From: Prosthecobacter vanneervenii
Lineage (GTDB): Bacteria; Verrucomicrobiota; Verrucomicrobiia; Verrucomicrobiales; Verrucomicrobiaceae
Direction: 5' to 3'
Assembly: GCF_014203095.1 (NCBI RefSeq)
Contig: NZ_JACHIG010000001.1
Span: forward strand, 620,001 to 684,000
Length of the DNA stretch: 64,000 bases
Shown: piece by piece, positions 36,118 through 45,069 of the stretch
Layout of the letters: each line of letters opens with the position of its first letter
Position numbering within the stretch: the first letter of the stretch is position 1
The notes under the pieces: model-generated
What the model was told of the DNA's origin: nothing
Database searches by the model: none
What the model saw: the letters and a program-made list of their open reading frames with translations, nothing else
Made by a program: the position numbers and the translations under genes

Positions 36118-36537
36118 CTACTTTACCAGCATATCGTTGGACTGGATGTAGTAACTGAGAAGCAGGCAAGACTCTCCTGAAACGATGAAGGAGAACGTCT
36201 CGGTCCCCTTCCCGTGCTCAAACTCGGCTTTCCGGCTCACCGACACGACGGTTTTGAAATTGACGGTGTTCACCCGCCAGCTGCCATCACCATCCTTCAC
36301 ATATTTGCCCAGCTTGCGATGCACAGCCTCCAGGAGCTTCACAAAGTCCTCCTCAGTGGCGGAAGCCTTCAGTTCCTGATGACCCGCCGCATAGAGTTTC
36401 TTGAAGTTCCCTTCGTTGAACTGCAGATGAAAGTCCACAATGGCCGCATCCGCCAGACCCTTCCCCTTGACCAGATCGTTGCAGGAGACAAGACAGAAAA
36501 GGGTCAAGATCAGCAACAAAAGGCTTCTTAGGTTCAT
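36118..36537 (-). CDS. small lipoprotein of unknown function
   Basis: A 139-residue predicted lipoprotein. MNLRSLLLLILTLFCLVSC ends in a lipobox (LVSC, lipidated C19). The mature part has the general look of DUF4019/DUF3887-type periplasmic domains: AAIVDFHLQFNEGNFKKLY, then LLEAVHRKLGKYVKDGDGS and a beta-strand-rich end. The ATG at 36537 is chosen because it starts the signal peptide; 19 upstream residues in frame have no signal character. It converges with ruvB. I do not recognise a specific function. Confidence 0.7.
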   Translation of the reverse strand: MNLRSLLLLILTLFCLVSCNDLVKGKGLADAAIVDFHLQFNEGNFKKLYAAGHQELKASATEEDFVKLLEAVHRKLGKYVKDGDGSWRVNTVNFKTVVSVSRKAEFEHGKGTETFSFIVSGESCLLLSYYIQSNDMLVK

Positions 36538-36640
36538 GCAAGTACGATACCGACAGGAATGGGAAGCCTGCAAGTCGTTTGGCTTGGAATGCATGCAAAT
36601 TTAGATCTCTGCCGCGCCATCCCCAATTCAATCCAGTATT

Positions 36641-37192
36641 ATGCGGGTGGCCGCTCATCCACGGCTTGCTGTTTTGCCGTTCGTCATTCAGCATGCGCTA
36701 CGCATGTGGCGTGAACTCACCACTCTCTGGCAGAGCATCTGCGATCCTGAATACCTGCACCTGTTGCTGGAGCCTCTGCCGTTGTATGGCCTTGGAATCG
36801 GTCTGACGTTTTTGATTGTGGCGTTTGTGTTTCGGGAGGTGCGCAGCCGGATGCTGGCCCTGACGATCATCTGCGTATCCTGCGCCAGTGTCTGGCCCTA
36901 TCTGGATCTGCGGGACATGGCCACGCCGCGCATCCTGGCCACGCGGTCACCGGATTTTGCCCCATTGATCAAAGAGCAGACGCAGCGACGCAAAGACTGG
37001 GCCTGGCCCTACTATGTGATGGCGCTGAGCAGCCTGGCAGCACTGGCGACGATGCGCAGCCCCAGAGGAAAGCTGCTGCTCTTTTTTGTGATCATCTTTG
37101 GCGCGTTCCTTTTTTGGTTCAGCATCTGGATGCACAAGAAGGAGTGCGAGGTGTACCACCGCAACATCGTGCGGTTTGTGCCGGTGCGCTGA
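36641..37192 (+). CDS. hypothetical membrane protein
   Basis: A 183-residue protein with three likely transmembrane helices: about residues 48-66 (LYGLGIGLTFLIVAFVF), 70-88 (MLALTIICVSCASVWPYL) and 145-163 (LLLFFVIIFGAFLFWFSIW), plus a short hydrophobic stretch near 128. A basic tail follows (HKKECEVYHRNIVRF). An internal ATG at 36704 (MWRELTTLW) is an alternative start. No family recognised. It ends 7 bases before the stop of the convergent vWA gene and 104 bases after the start of the divergent lipoprotein gene. Confidence 0.6.
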   Translation: MRVAAHPRLAVLPFVIQHALRMWRELTTLWQSICDPEYLHLLLEPLPLYGLGIGLTFLIVAFVFREVRSRMLALTIICVSCASVWPYLDLRDMATPRILATRSPDFAPLIKEQTQRRKDWAWPYYVMALSSLAALATMRSPRGKLLLFFVIIFGAFLFWFSIWMHKKECEVYHRNIVRFVPVR

Positions 37193-37198
37193 AGACGA

Positions 37199-38824
37199 TC
37201 ACTCCTCGACGTAGGAGTCTCCCTTGGTAGGCTCCACGAGCTGGTTTTTGATCAGGTCAAAGTACTGCCCTTTGCCATAGGAGTGGATGTAGAGGCGTTG
37301 TTTCCGACGCTGCAGGTTTTCCAGCACCACACCGAGCTGCTTGAAGTCCACGGTGTCCTGAAAGTCGGAGAACCAGTAGAGACCGTCGGCGTTGCGCACC
37401 TCATCGCTCAGCAGTGCCAGCCACGTAAAGCCCACCCCCACATTGTGGATGAAATAAGTCTGCGGCCGTTTCGAAAGCTGGAGAAACAGATCCTTGTTGG
37501 GGATGGGCTCTTTTTTGTCGATCTTGAAGCTGGCCGTTTCCATGAATGTAGCAGCGCAATCTCTTCTCCAAAATTTTTCAAACTCCGTCGTCGAGGTCTT
37601 GAAGACCTTGGTGCCCGCGAGCTGCTTTCCGGGTTTCTCCAGACCGCAGCCAAAATAGAGCACGACCACACTGCCTTTGGCCACCTTGTCCACCTCCTTG
37701 ACGACTCGCTCCAAGTGCGGAGCCATCGAGTAGGAGACATCCATTACCAAGGCGAGCTTCCTCGCTTTAATGTTCATGCCGAAGAGCGGGCCGAAAACCA
37801 TGCCGTTTTTGGCACCCAGCCCCACGCCGCTGCCGAAACCGCCGCCTGCGCCGGCCAGACCAAAGCCTCCGCTCATGGCACCGCCCCCCAGAGGCTTGGA
37901 GGTCTGGGGGAGATCGAGCACATCGGGCATCTCGTTTTTTGGCAGCACCAAGTTGTTCATACTGCTGGCCACGGCGATTTTCCGGCTGGGCATGGACTGC
38001 TTCAGCCAGGGATTTTTCTTCTGCTGAATCTTGTGCTGCAATGCCTGCTGAGCCTGCTGCCCCTGGACCGACCCACCGCCTGGGAGGAAGTCGATCTGCT
38101 TGTCGATGACATGATGGAAAACCGTGACTGCGGCGATGATGAGCAGGAGCAGGTGGGCTCCGACACTTATAGCCAGGGAACGCCCTCCCATTTTTTCCCA
38201 GCGTTCGCGCCACGGCTCTTTCGGTGGGGCCTCGGCCTCGGCGGCCTCCGCCTTGGCTTTTGCCTCTGCTTTGATGGCCTCGAGATGTGCTGCGGTTTCC
38301 TCCGGATGCTCTGCCGGGGGGGGCTCGGCTGCTTTCTCTGACAGAGAAATCTTCTTGGTGGCCTTGTTTGTGGCCTTCTCTGCCTGCACTCCAGGCTTGA
38401 GCTCTGACGATACTTCCGATGGCGGTGCCGAGCGTGGATATGCCTCAACGGGCACCTTCGCCGTCTTGAGGCGTGCCTTGGGCGACTCGTTGCTCTTTGA
38501 TTCGTGGACTGCGGCTTCTTCGGCCTTGGGCGGAGGAGTTGTGACGGAGATTTCAGGTGGAGCGGCCGGGATTTCGAGAGGAGGCGCTGTCTGCACCTCG
38601 GAAGCCGCTTCCTGTATCAGCTCCTGAAAGGGCTCTCCAGGCGGGATTTCCTGCGGGTGGGAAGGCTCCGCGAGGGCTTCCGGTGTTTGATCCTGAATTT
38701 CATGCCCAGCGTACGCCTCGGGCAGAGGCTGGGGGAGCCTCACCGGGGCGGCTCCAGACTCTGCCATGTGGTCGTCATCATCCACCGTTGGCAGATGTTG
38801 GAATTCCTCAGGGTTGGTGAGCAT
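37199..38824 (-). CDS. membrane-anchored protein with vWA domain
   Basis: A 541-residue protein. Residues 1-205 are acidic, Pro/Ala/Glu/Lys-rich low-complexity sequence, followed by a single transmembrane helix at about 215-240 (SLAISVGAHLLLLIIAAVTV), a Gln-rich segment, a Gly-rich segment (GGAMSGGFGLAGAGGGFGSG) and a von Willebrand A-like domain from about residue 355. The MIDAS start is DVSYS (D362, S364, S366) in KLALVMDVSYSMAPHL. The layout (TonB-like N-terminus, vWA outside) recurs in Planctomycetes and Verrucomicrobia; function unknown. It is convergent with the 183-residue membrane protein and is a single-gene unit. Confidence 0.78.
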   Translation of the reverse strand: MLTNPEEFQHLPTVDDDDHMAESGAAPVRLPQPLPEAYAGHEIQDQTPEALAEPSHPQEIPPGEPFQELIQEAASEVQTAPPLEIPAAPPEISVTTPPPKAEEAAVHESKSNESPKARLKTAKVPVEAYPRSAPPSEVSSELKPGVQAEKATNKATKKISLSEKAAEPPPAEHPEETAAHLEAIKAEAKAKAEAAEAEAPPKEPWRERWEKMGGRSLAISVGAHLLLLIIAAVTVFHHVIDKQIDFLPGGGSVQGQQAQQALQHKIQQKKNPWLKQSMPSRKIAVASSMNNLVLPKNEMPDVLDLPQTSKPLGGGAMSGGFGLAGAGGGFGSGVGLGAKNGMVFGPLFGMNIKARKLALVMDVSYSMAPHLERVVKEVDKVAKGSVVVLYFGCGLEKPGKQLAGTKVFKTSTTEFEKFWRRDCAATFMETASFKIDKKEPIPNKDLFLQLSKRPQTYFIHNVGVGFTWLALLSDEVRNADGLYWFSDFQDTVDFKQLGVVLENLQRRKQRLYIHSYGKGQYFDLIKNQLVEPTKGDSYVEE

Positions 38825-38930
38825 GGCAGCAGTGTAACGGTAAACCCGGTGTACAGCTTGGAGTTTTCAGCCAACTTGAGAAGCCAGGCGGGAAAAAGCG
38901 CCCTGGGACTGTCGCTGGACAGATGTCACC

Positions 38931-40388
38931 TCAGGGCTGGTTGCGCAGTTTGCTGTGCTTGATGCCGTAGAGAAAGTAGATGACGAGGCCTATGCCCATC
39001 CACGCGAAAAGACGCACCCAGGTGTCTTGTGGAAGCGAGGCAGCCTGCCCCACGCAGATGATGGCACCTGCAGCCGGCACCCAGGGCACCAGCGGCGTGC
39101 GATAGGGGCGCGGCATGTCGGGCTTGTTTTTGCGCAAGACGACCACGCCGATGCACACCACGCTGAAGGCCATGAGTGTGCCGATGGCGACAAGCTCTCC
39201 CAGCAGGTTCAGTGGCAGGAAGCCTGCGAGCACTGAGCACACCAGACCCGTGACGATGGTGGTGATGTGCGGCGTGCCGTACTTGGGATGCACCTTGGCA
39301 AAGACCGGGGGGAGCAGGCCGTCTTTAGCCATGCTGAAAAACACACGCGGCTGCCCCATGAGCAGCACCAAGATCACCGAACTCAGTCCGGCCAGCACGG
39401 CGATTTCTACTGCCATGCGGAGCCATTTAAGGCCGTCGCCAGCCACTTTCTCAAGAGCATAGACCACAGGGGCATCCACATGAAGTTCCTTGTAGTTGAC
39501 CATGCCGCAGAGCACGATGGAGACCAGCACAAAGAGCACGGCGCAGATGGCCAGGGAGCCGATCATGCCCCAGAACATGTCTTTCTGCGGATTCTTGGTC
39601 TCCTGGGCAGCCGTGGATACTGCATCAAAGCCGATGTAGGCAAAAAAGATGGTGGCCGAACCTTTGAGGATGCCACTCCAGCCGAACTGGCCAAATTTGC
39701 CGGTGTTTTCAGGGATGAAGGGGGTCAGGTTGTCGGAATTGATGTAGCCCCAGCCCAGACCAATGATCATGAGGATGATCACCACCTTGATGGCGACCAT
39801 GAGGTTGTTGAAACTGGCGGATTCCTTGATGCCAACCACCAGCAGCCATGAGATGACCCAGATCAGGAAAATGGCGGGCAGATTCACATAGTTGGAGGTG
39901 TGGACGATGTGGCCGTCGATGTAGTCGAGAGGCGCCCGGCACCACTTCTCAGGGAGGTCCACATTGAAAAAATCCCGCATGAAAGGGATAAAGTGCTTGG
40001 ACCAGCCCACGGCCACGGTAGCGGCAGCAAAAAGGTATTCGAGAATAAGATCCCAGCCGATGAGCCAGGCCACGAACTCGCCCAGCGTGGCGTAGGAATA
40101 GGTATAGGCACTACCTGCGATGGGGATGGCGGCGGCGTATTCAGCATAGCACAGGCCCGCAAAAAGGCAGCCCACGCCGGAGAGCACATAGGAGAGCGCG
40201 ACAGCCGGCCCGGCATAATCTGCGGCTGCATGCCCGGTGAGGACGAAGATGCCCGTGCCGATCACCGCCCCGATGCCGAGGGAGACGAGCGCCCACCGTG
40301 AAAGGACCCGCTTCAGGCCATGGGAATCGTCATTGGACTCGGCGATGAGCTGAGAGGTGGATTTGGTGATGAACAGGCCTTTTTTCAT
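38931..40388 (-). CDS. amino acid permease (APC superfamily, cationic amino acid transporter type)
   Basis: A 485-residue inner-membrane transporter with 12-14 helices. The first helix carries the substrate-binding unwound motif GIGAVIGTGIFVLTGHAA. Later landmarks are SYVLSGVGCLFAGLCYAEYA, IPIAGSAYTYSYATLGEFVA, FAYIGFDAVSTAAQETKNPQ and GQPRVFFSMAKDGLLP, all standard for the CAT/YfnA-like group. It probably imports amino acids with protons. It is preceded on the same strand by a small membrane protein gene (97-base gap). Substrate not assignable. Confidence 0.9.
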   Translation of the reverse strand: MKKGLFITKSTSQLIAESNDDSHGLKRVLSRWALVSLGIGAVIGTGIFVLTGHAAADYAGPAVALSYVLSGVGCLFAGLCYAEYAAAIPIAGSAYTYSYATLGEFVAWLIGWDLILEYLFAAATVAVGWSKHFIPFMRDFFNVDLPEKWCRAPLDYIDGHIVHTSNYVNLPAIFLIWVISWLLVVGIKESASFNNLMVAIKVVIILMIIGLGWGYINSDNLTPFIPENTGKFGQFGWSGILKGSATIFFAYIGFDAVSTAAQETKNPQKDMFWGMIGSLAICAVLFVLVSIVLCGMVNYKELHVDAPVVYALEKVAGDGLKWLRMAVEIAVLAGLSSVILVLLMGQPRVFFSMAKDGLLPPVFAKVHPKYGTPHITTIVTGLVCSVLAGFLPLNLLGELVAIGTLMAFSVVCIGVVVLRKNKPDMPRPYRTPLVPWVPAAGAIICVGQAASLPQDTWVRLFAWMGIGLVIYFLYGIKHSKLRNQP

Positions 40389-40485
40389 GTGTGCGGGAGA
40401 AGAGGTGAAAAGTATAGGAGGTGCAGAGGTCGTGCCGCAATAACCAAAAGATCAATGAGATAGGTAGAAGAGAAGGTGGAGGACG

Positions 40486-40824
40486 TCACGCCGTAGCGGC
40501 CCAGACGATCATGCCGCAGGCGCACACCGTACCTCCCAGGCCCACCAGAAAGACGATGTCTGCGGCAGACTCCACCCGGTGCATGCGCCGGACGCTGCGG
40601 GTGCGCAACGCCCAGTATGAGAGCAGGCAGGCGCAGAGGAAGACCAGAGCATTCAGCGCCAGGAGGTCGTCTACCAGCGTCTGAACCTCCCGAGAACGGG
40701 TGAAAGTCTGCACGATGCTGATGACGGTCAGGCACACGCCAACCATCGCAGCCGAGGCGCTGAAGATGTGGATGGCGATGTCCCGCTCCAGAGGGTTGTC
40801 GTTTTTCTTGGTGTTGAGACTCAT
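40486..40824 (-). CDS. hypothetical small membrane protein
   Basis: A 112-residue protein with three predicted helices: about 19-39 (FSASAAMVGVCLTVISIVQTF), 52-70 and 86-108 (FLVGLGGTVCACGMIVWAA). The start at 40824 (MSLNTKKNDNPLERD) is chosen over a longer frame whose extra 45 residues overlap the MFS gene's 3' end in another frame. Comparable small proteins occur in many bacteria, but I cannot name the family with confidence. It lies between the MFS and APC transporter genes on the same strand. Confidence 0.65.
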   Translation of the reverse strand: MSLNTKKNDNPLERDIAIHIFSASAAMVGVCLTVISIVQTFTRSREVQTLVDDLLALNALVFLCACLLSYWALRTRSVRRMHRVESAADIVFLVGLGGTVCACGMIVWAATA

Positions 40825-40858
40825 GGCAGGTGGAGCAGAAAAAGCGCAGTGTGAGGTG

Positions 40859-42199
40859 TCAGCGGGCGGAGTCTTCTCCCTTCCGCCCCATGCCAAAGAA
40901 GAAGATGATGGTGGCAGATACGAGTGCGGAACAGCACATGTAATAAAGGGCTCCCACATAGGAGCCGGTCATTTTCTCCACGGTGCCCAGCAGTGTGGAG
41001 CCAAAGGCACCGCCGAGATTTCCGAGGGAGTTGATGAGGCCGATGCTGCCAGCCGCCGCAGTCGCGGTGAGGAACATGCTCGGCAAAGCCCAGAAGGCCG
41101 GCATGTAGCTCTTGAACCCGGTAAAGGCGGCCATGAAGCACAGCACCGTCATCACCATGCTGCCCTGCGTCTGCGGCAGGAGGCCCATGGCGGCCGAGCC
41201 CATGACAATCGGCACCACTGCATGCCAGCGGCGCTCTTTGAAACGGTCCGAGCTCCAGCCCGCCACGAGCTGGCCCACCAACGCCGCTATAGGCGGCAGG
41301 GTGATGAGCCACTTCAAAGTATCCGGACCCGGATGATACCAGTCATTGAGAATGCTGGTCATGAAAAGCTCCATGCCAATACTGCCGGTGGTCATGCAAA
41401 AATACGCCAGTGCCAACAGGAGCACCTTGGGATGGCTGAGAGCCTCCAGAACCGTCATGCGCCTGCCTTTGCTGGCCTGACCGCTCTCACGCTCCAGCTC
41501 AGACTCCAACGCCGCCTTCTCCTCTGCCGTAAGCCAGGCGGCCTGCCCGGGGCGGTCCACCAGCTTGTAAAAGACGATGGCTCCCAGCACCACCGCAGGC
41601 AGGGCCCAGAAGACATACACCCATTGCCAGCCTACCAAGCCCAGGAGAACGGGGTGCGCGGCATCTGAACCGATCTGCAGCAACCGGAAGGAGATGAACG
41701 GGCTCACGATCTGCGCCAGCGGTGCCGCCACCAAAAAGATAGCCAGCGCCCGTGCACGATCGCGGCTGGGAAACCAGTGAGTCAGGTACACGATCACTCC
41801 GGGGAAAAACCCCGCCTCCGCCAGTCCCAAAAGAAAGCGCACGGTGTAAAATTGCCAGGGAGTCGTCACCGCCGCCGTCAGACCTGCCATCATGCCCCAG
41901 GTGATCATGATGCGACAAATCCACTTCCGTGCGCTCCAGCGCTCCACCATCAGGGTGCCGGGGATTTCCAGCAGCACATAGCCGATGTAAAAGATGCCTG
42001 CGCCAAAGCCGATGACCGCATTGTCAAAGCCCTGCAGATCCTTGGTCATCGTCAGCTTGGCCACCGCCACATTTTGCCGGTCCACGTAAGCGATCATATA
42101 GCTGACAAACAGCAGCGGCAGCAGGTGCCAGTAGGCTTTGCTGCGTGCGCGGTCTAGCGCCGCAGTCTGAGAGGAGGTGTCCGGTGAACTGGATGACAT
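40859..42199 (-). CDS. MFS transporter, anion:cation symporter (ACS) family
   Basis: A 446-residue, 12-helix transporter of the phthalate/glucarate/hydroxyphenylacetate type. Features: LLPLLFVSYMIAYVDRQNVAVAKL at helix 1 (the conserved Asp-Arg after it), RWSARKWICRIMITWG (motif A region), FLLGLAEAGFFPGVIVYLTHWFPS, and a central loop of about 30 charged residues between helices 6 and 7 (ALESELERESGQASKGRRM). It imports organic anions with protons or sodium. No catabolic genes are adjacent to tell the substrate. Divergent from panB across 251 bases. Confidence 0.9.
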   Translation of the reverse strand: MSSSSPDTSSQTAALDRARSKAYWHLLPLLFVSYMIAYVDRQNVAVAKLTMTKDLQGFDNAVIGFGAGIFYIGYVLLEIPGTLMVERWSARKWICRIMITWGMMAGLTAAVTTPWQFYTVRFLLGLAEAGFFPGVIVYLTHWFPSRDRARALAIFLVAAPLAQIVSPFISFRLLQIGSDAAHPVLLGLVGWQWVYVFWALPAVVLGAIVFYKLVDRPGQAAWLTAEEKAALESELERESGQASKGRRMTVLEALSHPKVLLLALAYFCMTTGSIGMELFMTSILNDWYHPGPDTLKWLITLPPIAALVGQLVAGWSSDRFKERRWHAVVPIVMGSAAMGLLPQTQGSMVMTVLCFMAAFTGFKSYMPAFWALPSMFLTATAAAGSIGLINSLGNLGGAFGSTLLGTVEKMTGSYVGALYYMCCSALVSATIIFFFGMGRKGEDSAR

Positions 42200-42370
42200 G
42201 AAGGAAAATGAAGCCAGCGTCTATCCGCCGGGCAGTCTGGGGCTCAAGAGGGAATTAAAGAAGCAAGGCCGCGTTGACGCGGGGACAGGAAGTCTGGAAC
42301 GCCGCAGCAGCATCGAAATCGGTTGGAACAAAATCAGACGGCAGTGGATTTCAACGCATCTGCGCCAAAG

Positions 42371-42396
42371 TGTCACGCATGATTTTCAGCGTGACA
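42371..42396. promoter_or_regulatory. inverted repeat upstream of panB
   Basis: TGTCACGC (42371-42378) and GCGTGACA (42389-42396) are perfect 8-base arms with a 10-base spacer, between the divergent MFS and panB genes. Could be a regulator site for either; otherwise nothing recognised in 42200-42450. Confidence 0.4.
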
Positions 42397-42450
42397 GCGA
42401 ATGCCTGCCCTCCCTAATAAAAGCCAACCCTGCTACGCACGCGCCCGTCC

Positions 42451-43209
42451 ATGCTGACCTCCCTTTCCGAACTCCCTCAACGCAAAATTCAGGGGCCAAA
42501 ACTGGCCGTTTTGACCGCCTATGACTATCCCACCGCCCGCATGCTGGACGAGGCAGGGGTGGATCTCCTGCTGGTGGGAGACTCCCTGGGCATGGTGGTG
42601 CTGGGCCTGCCTGACACCACGGGTGTGACGATGGACATGATGGTGCACCACACCACCGCAGTCTGCCGAGGCGTCAGCCGTGCACCTGTCATAGCTGACC
42701 TCCCCTATGCCAGCTACGCAACCCCTGAGATCGCCGTGGCCAATGCGCGGCGCCTCATGGAATGCGGTGCCGCGTGCGTAAAACTCGAAGGCGGCGTGAG
42801 CATGATCCCCCAGGTGCGCGCGATCATCGCCGCAGGCATTCCCTTCGTGGGCCATATCGGCATGCTGCCCCAGAGTGTGCGAGAAGAAGGCGGCTACAAA
42901 AAGAAGGGCAAGACTGCTGAATCCATCGACCACCTCATCGCGGATGCCCTGGCACTGGATGAGGCTGGCGCAGCAGCGATTGTGCTGGAAAGCATCGTCC
43001 CTGAGGTGGCTGCAAAGATCACCGGCCTCATCAAGGCCAGCACGATTGGCATTGGTGCCGGCACTGAAACCGACGGGCAGGTGCTGGTCACTCCTGACCT
43101 CCTAGGCAGCTTCCCTTGGTTCAGGCCTCCCTTTGCCAAAGCACGTGCTGACGTGGCAGGAGAAACGCTGCGAGCGGTGCGCGAGTACATGGCTGAAGTA
43201 CAGAGCTGA
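42451..43209 (+). CDS. panB: 3-methyl-2-oxobutanoate hydroxymethyltransferase
   Basis: First step of pantothenate and coenzyme A synthesis: transfers a hydroxymethyl group from methylene-tetrahydrofolate to 2-oxoisovalerate, giving ketopantoate. At 252 residues it is typical. Metal and substrate residues are visible in LLLVGDSLGMVVLG (D44), then PVIADLPYASY, CVKLEGG and PFVGHIGMLPQS; the catalytic Glu is in IVLESIVPEV, and IGIGAGTETDGQVLV follows. ATG 42451. panC is not nearby, so the pathway genes are scattered. Two convergent tRNA genes follow. Confidence 0.95.
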   Translation: MLTSLSELPQRKIQGPKLAVLTAYDYPTARMLDEAGVDLLLVGDSLGMVVLGLPDTTGVTMDMMVHHTTAVCRGVSRAPVIADLPYASYATPEIAVANARRLMECGAACVKLEGGVSMIPQVRAIIAAGIPFVGHIGMLPQSVREEGGYKKKGKTAESIDHLIADALALDEAGAAAIVLESIVPEVAAKITGLIKASTIGIGAGTETDGQVLVTPDLLGSFPWFRPPFAKARADVAGETLRAVREYMAEVQS

Positions 43210-43316
43210 CTGGTGAGAGGTCGGAATTGCTGCTGTCTTCAGCAGGCCTCCAGCTGTTTTCATGCACTGGCAACGTGCTGCCGGGAAAATGAGACTGTGA
43301 ACTAAACATTGGAGGC

Positions 43317-43360
43317 GTGACTGCTGTCACGAATGGATTTCCGCATCCTTGCGGATCCAT
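43317..43360. terminator. two adjacent hairpins between panB and tRNA genes
   Basis: GTGAC-TGCT-GTCAC (43317-43330) and a longer stem ATGGAT(TT)CCGCA-TCCT-TGCGGATCCAT (43333-43360) lie between convergent panB and the tRNA pair. No clear T-tract on either strand, so a terminator role is tentative. Confidence 0.4.
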
Positions 43361-43392
43361 CTTTAACAAGCACACCACTTTTAGTTTTGAAG

Positions 43393-43467
<75 letters not shown>

Positions 43468-43474
43468 ATTGCGA

Positions 43475-43549
43475 TGGCTCCTGAGGTAGGGTTCGAACCT
43501 ACGACCTAGTGGTTAACAGCCACCCGCTCTACCGCTGAGCTACTCAGGA
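43475..43549 (-). tRNA. tRNA-Asn (GUU)
   Basis: A 75-base cloverleaf with encoded CCA (43475-43477) and discriminator G. Acceptor TCCTGAG/CTCAGGA, D arm GCTCAGCGGTAGAGC, anticodon loop CTGTTAA giving GUU, T arm CGTAGGTTCGAACCTACC. It is upstream of, and probably cotranscribed with, the CAU tRNA. Confidence 0.95.
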
Positions 43550-43646
43550 ATCATTTCTTTTTTCCCTCCCGAAGAAGGGGGCGAGATTGATAGACGGTCC
43601 TATCGAGCGCGCAAGTATTTTATCACAATGAATTGAAGTGTTTTTT

Positions 43647-44957
43647 TCAACCCACGGCATTTGCCTGCAACAAAGCGGGCAGCAAGCCACGCTGACGGTA
43701 GAATTCCACCTCCGCCTGTCCGGTGGCTTCAAGGTCGCTGCGGATGGCAGCTGCATCGCGCTCGGCAGCGACGTGTTCGCGGATGAGAGCGGTCTTGCGT
43801 GCCTGGAGATCGAGGAATTCGATGTCCACCACAGGAGTTTGAGGCCATTTACCTTCGGCCTGTCCCGCTTTCAGAACCTGCTTGAAGGGCACACCAGCTT
43901 TCTGCGCCTGAGCCTTGGCCTCATTGATGCCAGCATACCACTCGGGATGCACGATGCGGTAGTAGTCGCGCATGGCCTGCTTGTTGTAGTGAATGACGAG
44001 CTTGCGACCGTCCACATCGAGGAAAGTGGTGCCACGGAAGGAGTCGGCGTCGATGGTGTCCACAAAGAGCAATTCCTCGCGGTCCACGGCAAACTCCCAC
44101 TTTAGATCCCAGAGCAGAAGACCTGCGCTTTCCAGGAGCTCACGCACGGCCCAGCCGCCCAAGATGGCAAGTTTAACGGTGTGAAGGAAGTCATCGCTGC
44201 TGAGGCCGGACATCATGAGGGCCTCCTGCTTGCTCACGGCGCGGTCTTCGGGCTCATACTTGCTGGTGAGGTCATAGATGGGACGCTCCAGCATCTCCCA
44301 CACGCCCATGGGCTTGGAGAGGCCCAGCTCCTGCTCATAGCTGCGCTTGGCGGATTCGCTCAAGCTCTGATACTTTTTCAGAATGGAGGAACCACTGGTG
44401 ACGCCGAAACGCACGATGTACTCCAGCGGCACCACGTACGTGGCACTCTGGTGGAACTGAGCGTAGTCAAAAACATGTGTGCCCAGCAGTGTACGCTGCG
44501 GCGGATGCATCACGGGAAAGCGGCGCACCACATTGTAACAGCTGGGATTGGCCGGCAGGCCGGAACGCACGATCTCTCCGGTGACAGCGTCCACCATGCC
44601 GATGTGGTGCGTTGCCGCGCCGCGCTCCAGCATGAGCTCCAGGGGGCCGGTCAGCAGTTCTTTGCGCCAGGCGGCGTCCATGGGGGTGTTCTCAATGGCG
44701 GCCTTGACGCGCTGCCAGGTCTCCGGCTGGCCAAGGCGGGAATACATGGCGTGCCGGAAAATGGCGCGATTGAGGTCATTTCCCTCGATGTTGAAAATAG
44801 ACCCGACGTCGAAGACGGAGCCTGCGGGGGTGGTTTCACAGACGACGAAGCCCGGGTGATCCGGGACGGCGTAGAGATTCTGCACGGAGCCGCGATAGAC
44901 GGGCTGACCGAGCTTGGAGAGGTCAAGATGTGTGGGCGCTGGGGCGGGATGGGACAT
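43647..44957 (-). CDS. purC: phosphoribosylaminoimidazole-succinocarboxamide synthase (long form)
   Basis: Joins aspartate to CAIR in purine synthesis. At 436 residues it is far longer than the usual 235-300. ATP-grasp-like motifs: VYRGSVQNLYAV (usual YEGKVKDIY), VVPLEYIVRFGVTSGSSILKKY, then LLLWDLKWEFAVDREELLFV and DTIDADSFRGT. The segment at about 50-150 (DVGSIFNIEGNDLNRAIFRH) and the long C-terminus exceed standard PurC. ATG 44957 starts MSHPAPAPTHLDLSKLGQ; the 78 upstream residues in frame are not family-like. Divergent from glnS. The identification is by motifs; a divergent paralog with another ligation role cannot be excluded. Confidence 0.82.
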   Translation of the reverse strand: MSHPAPAPTHLDLSKLGQPVYRGSVQNLYAVPDHPGFVVCETTPAGSVFDVGSIFNIEGNDLNRAIFRHAMYSRLGQPETWQRVKAAIENTPMDAAWRKELLTGPLELMLERGAATHHIGMVDAVTGEIVRSGLPANPSCYNVVRRFPVMHPPQRTLLGTHVFDYAQFHQSATYVVPLEYIVRFGVTSGSSILKKYQSLSESAKRSYEQELGLSKPMGVWEMLERPIYDLTSKYEPEDRAVSKQEALMMSGLSSDDFLHTVKLAILGGWAVRELLESAGLLLWDLKWEFAVDREELLFVDTIDADSFRGTTFLDVDGRKLVIHYNKQAMRDYYRIVHPEWYAGINEAKAQAQKAGVPFKQVLKAGQAEGKWPQTPVVDIEFLDLQARKTALIREHVAAERDAAAIRSDLEATGQAEVEFYRQRGLLPALLQANAVG

Positions 44958-45014
44958 GGTTGCAGGGAAAAACAACGGATTCCGCCCCTGTGCAACTGCG
45001 AACAGAGAAGCGCG

Positions 45015-45048
45015 AACTTTGAACTTTAAACTTTGAACTTTAAAGTTT
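45015..45048. repeat. tandem heptamers AACTTTR between purC and glnS
   Basis: Four consecutive heptamers AACTTTG, AACTTTA, AACTTTG, AACTTTA, then AAGTTT, giving a self-complementary end. It lies in the promoter region of the divergent purC and glnS genes, 22 bases before the glnS ATG. Confidence 0.8.
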
Positions 45049-45069
45049 CGGCCCAAACTCCGCCCTTCC

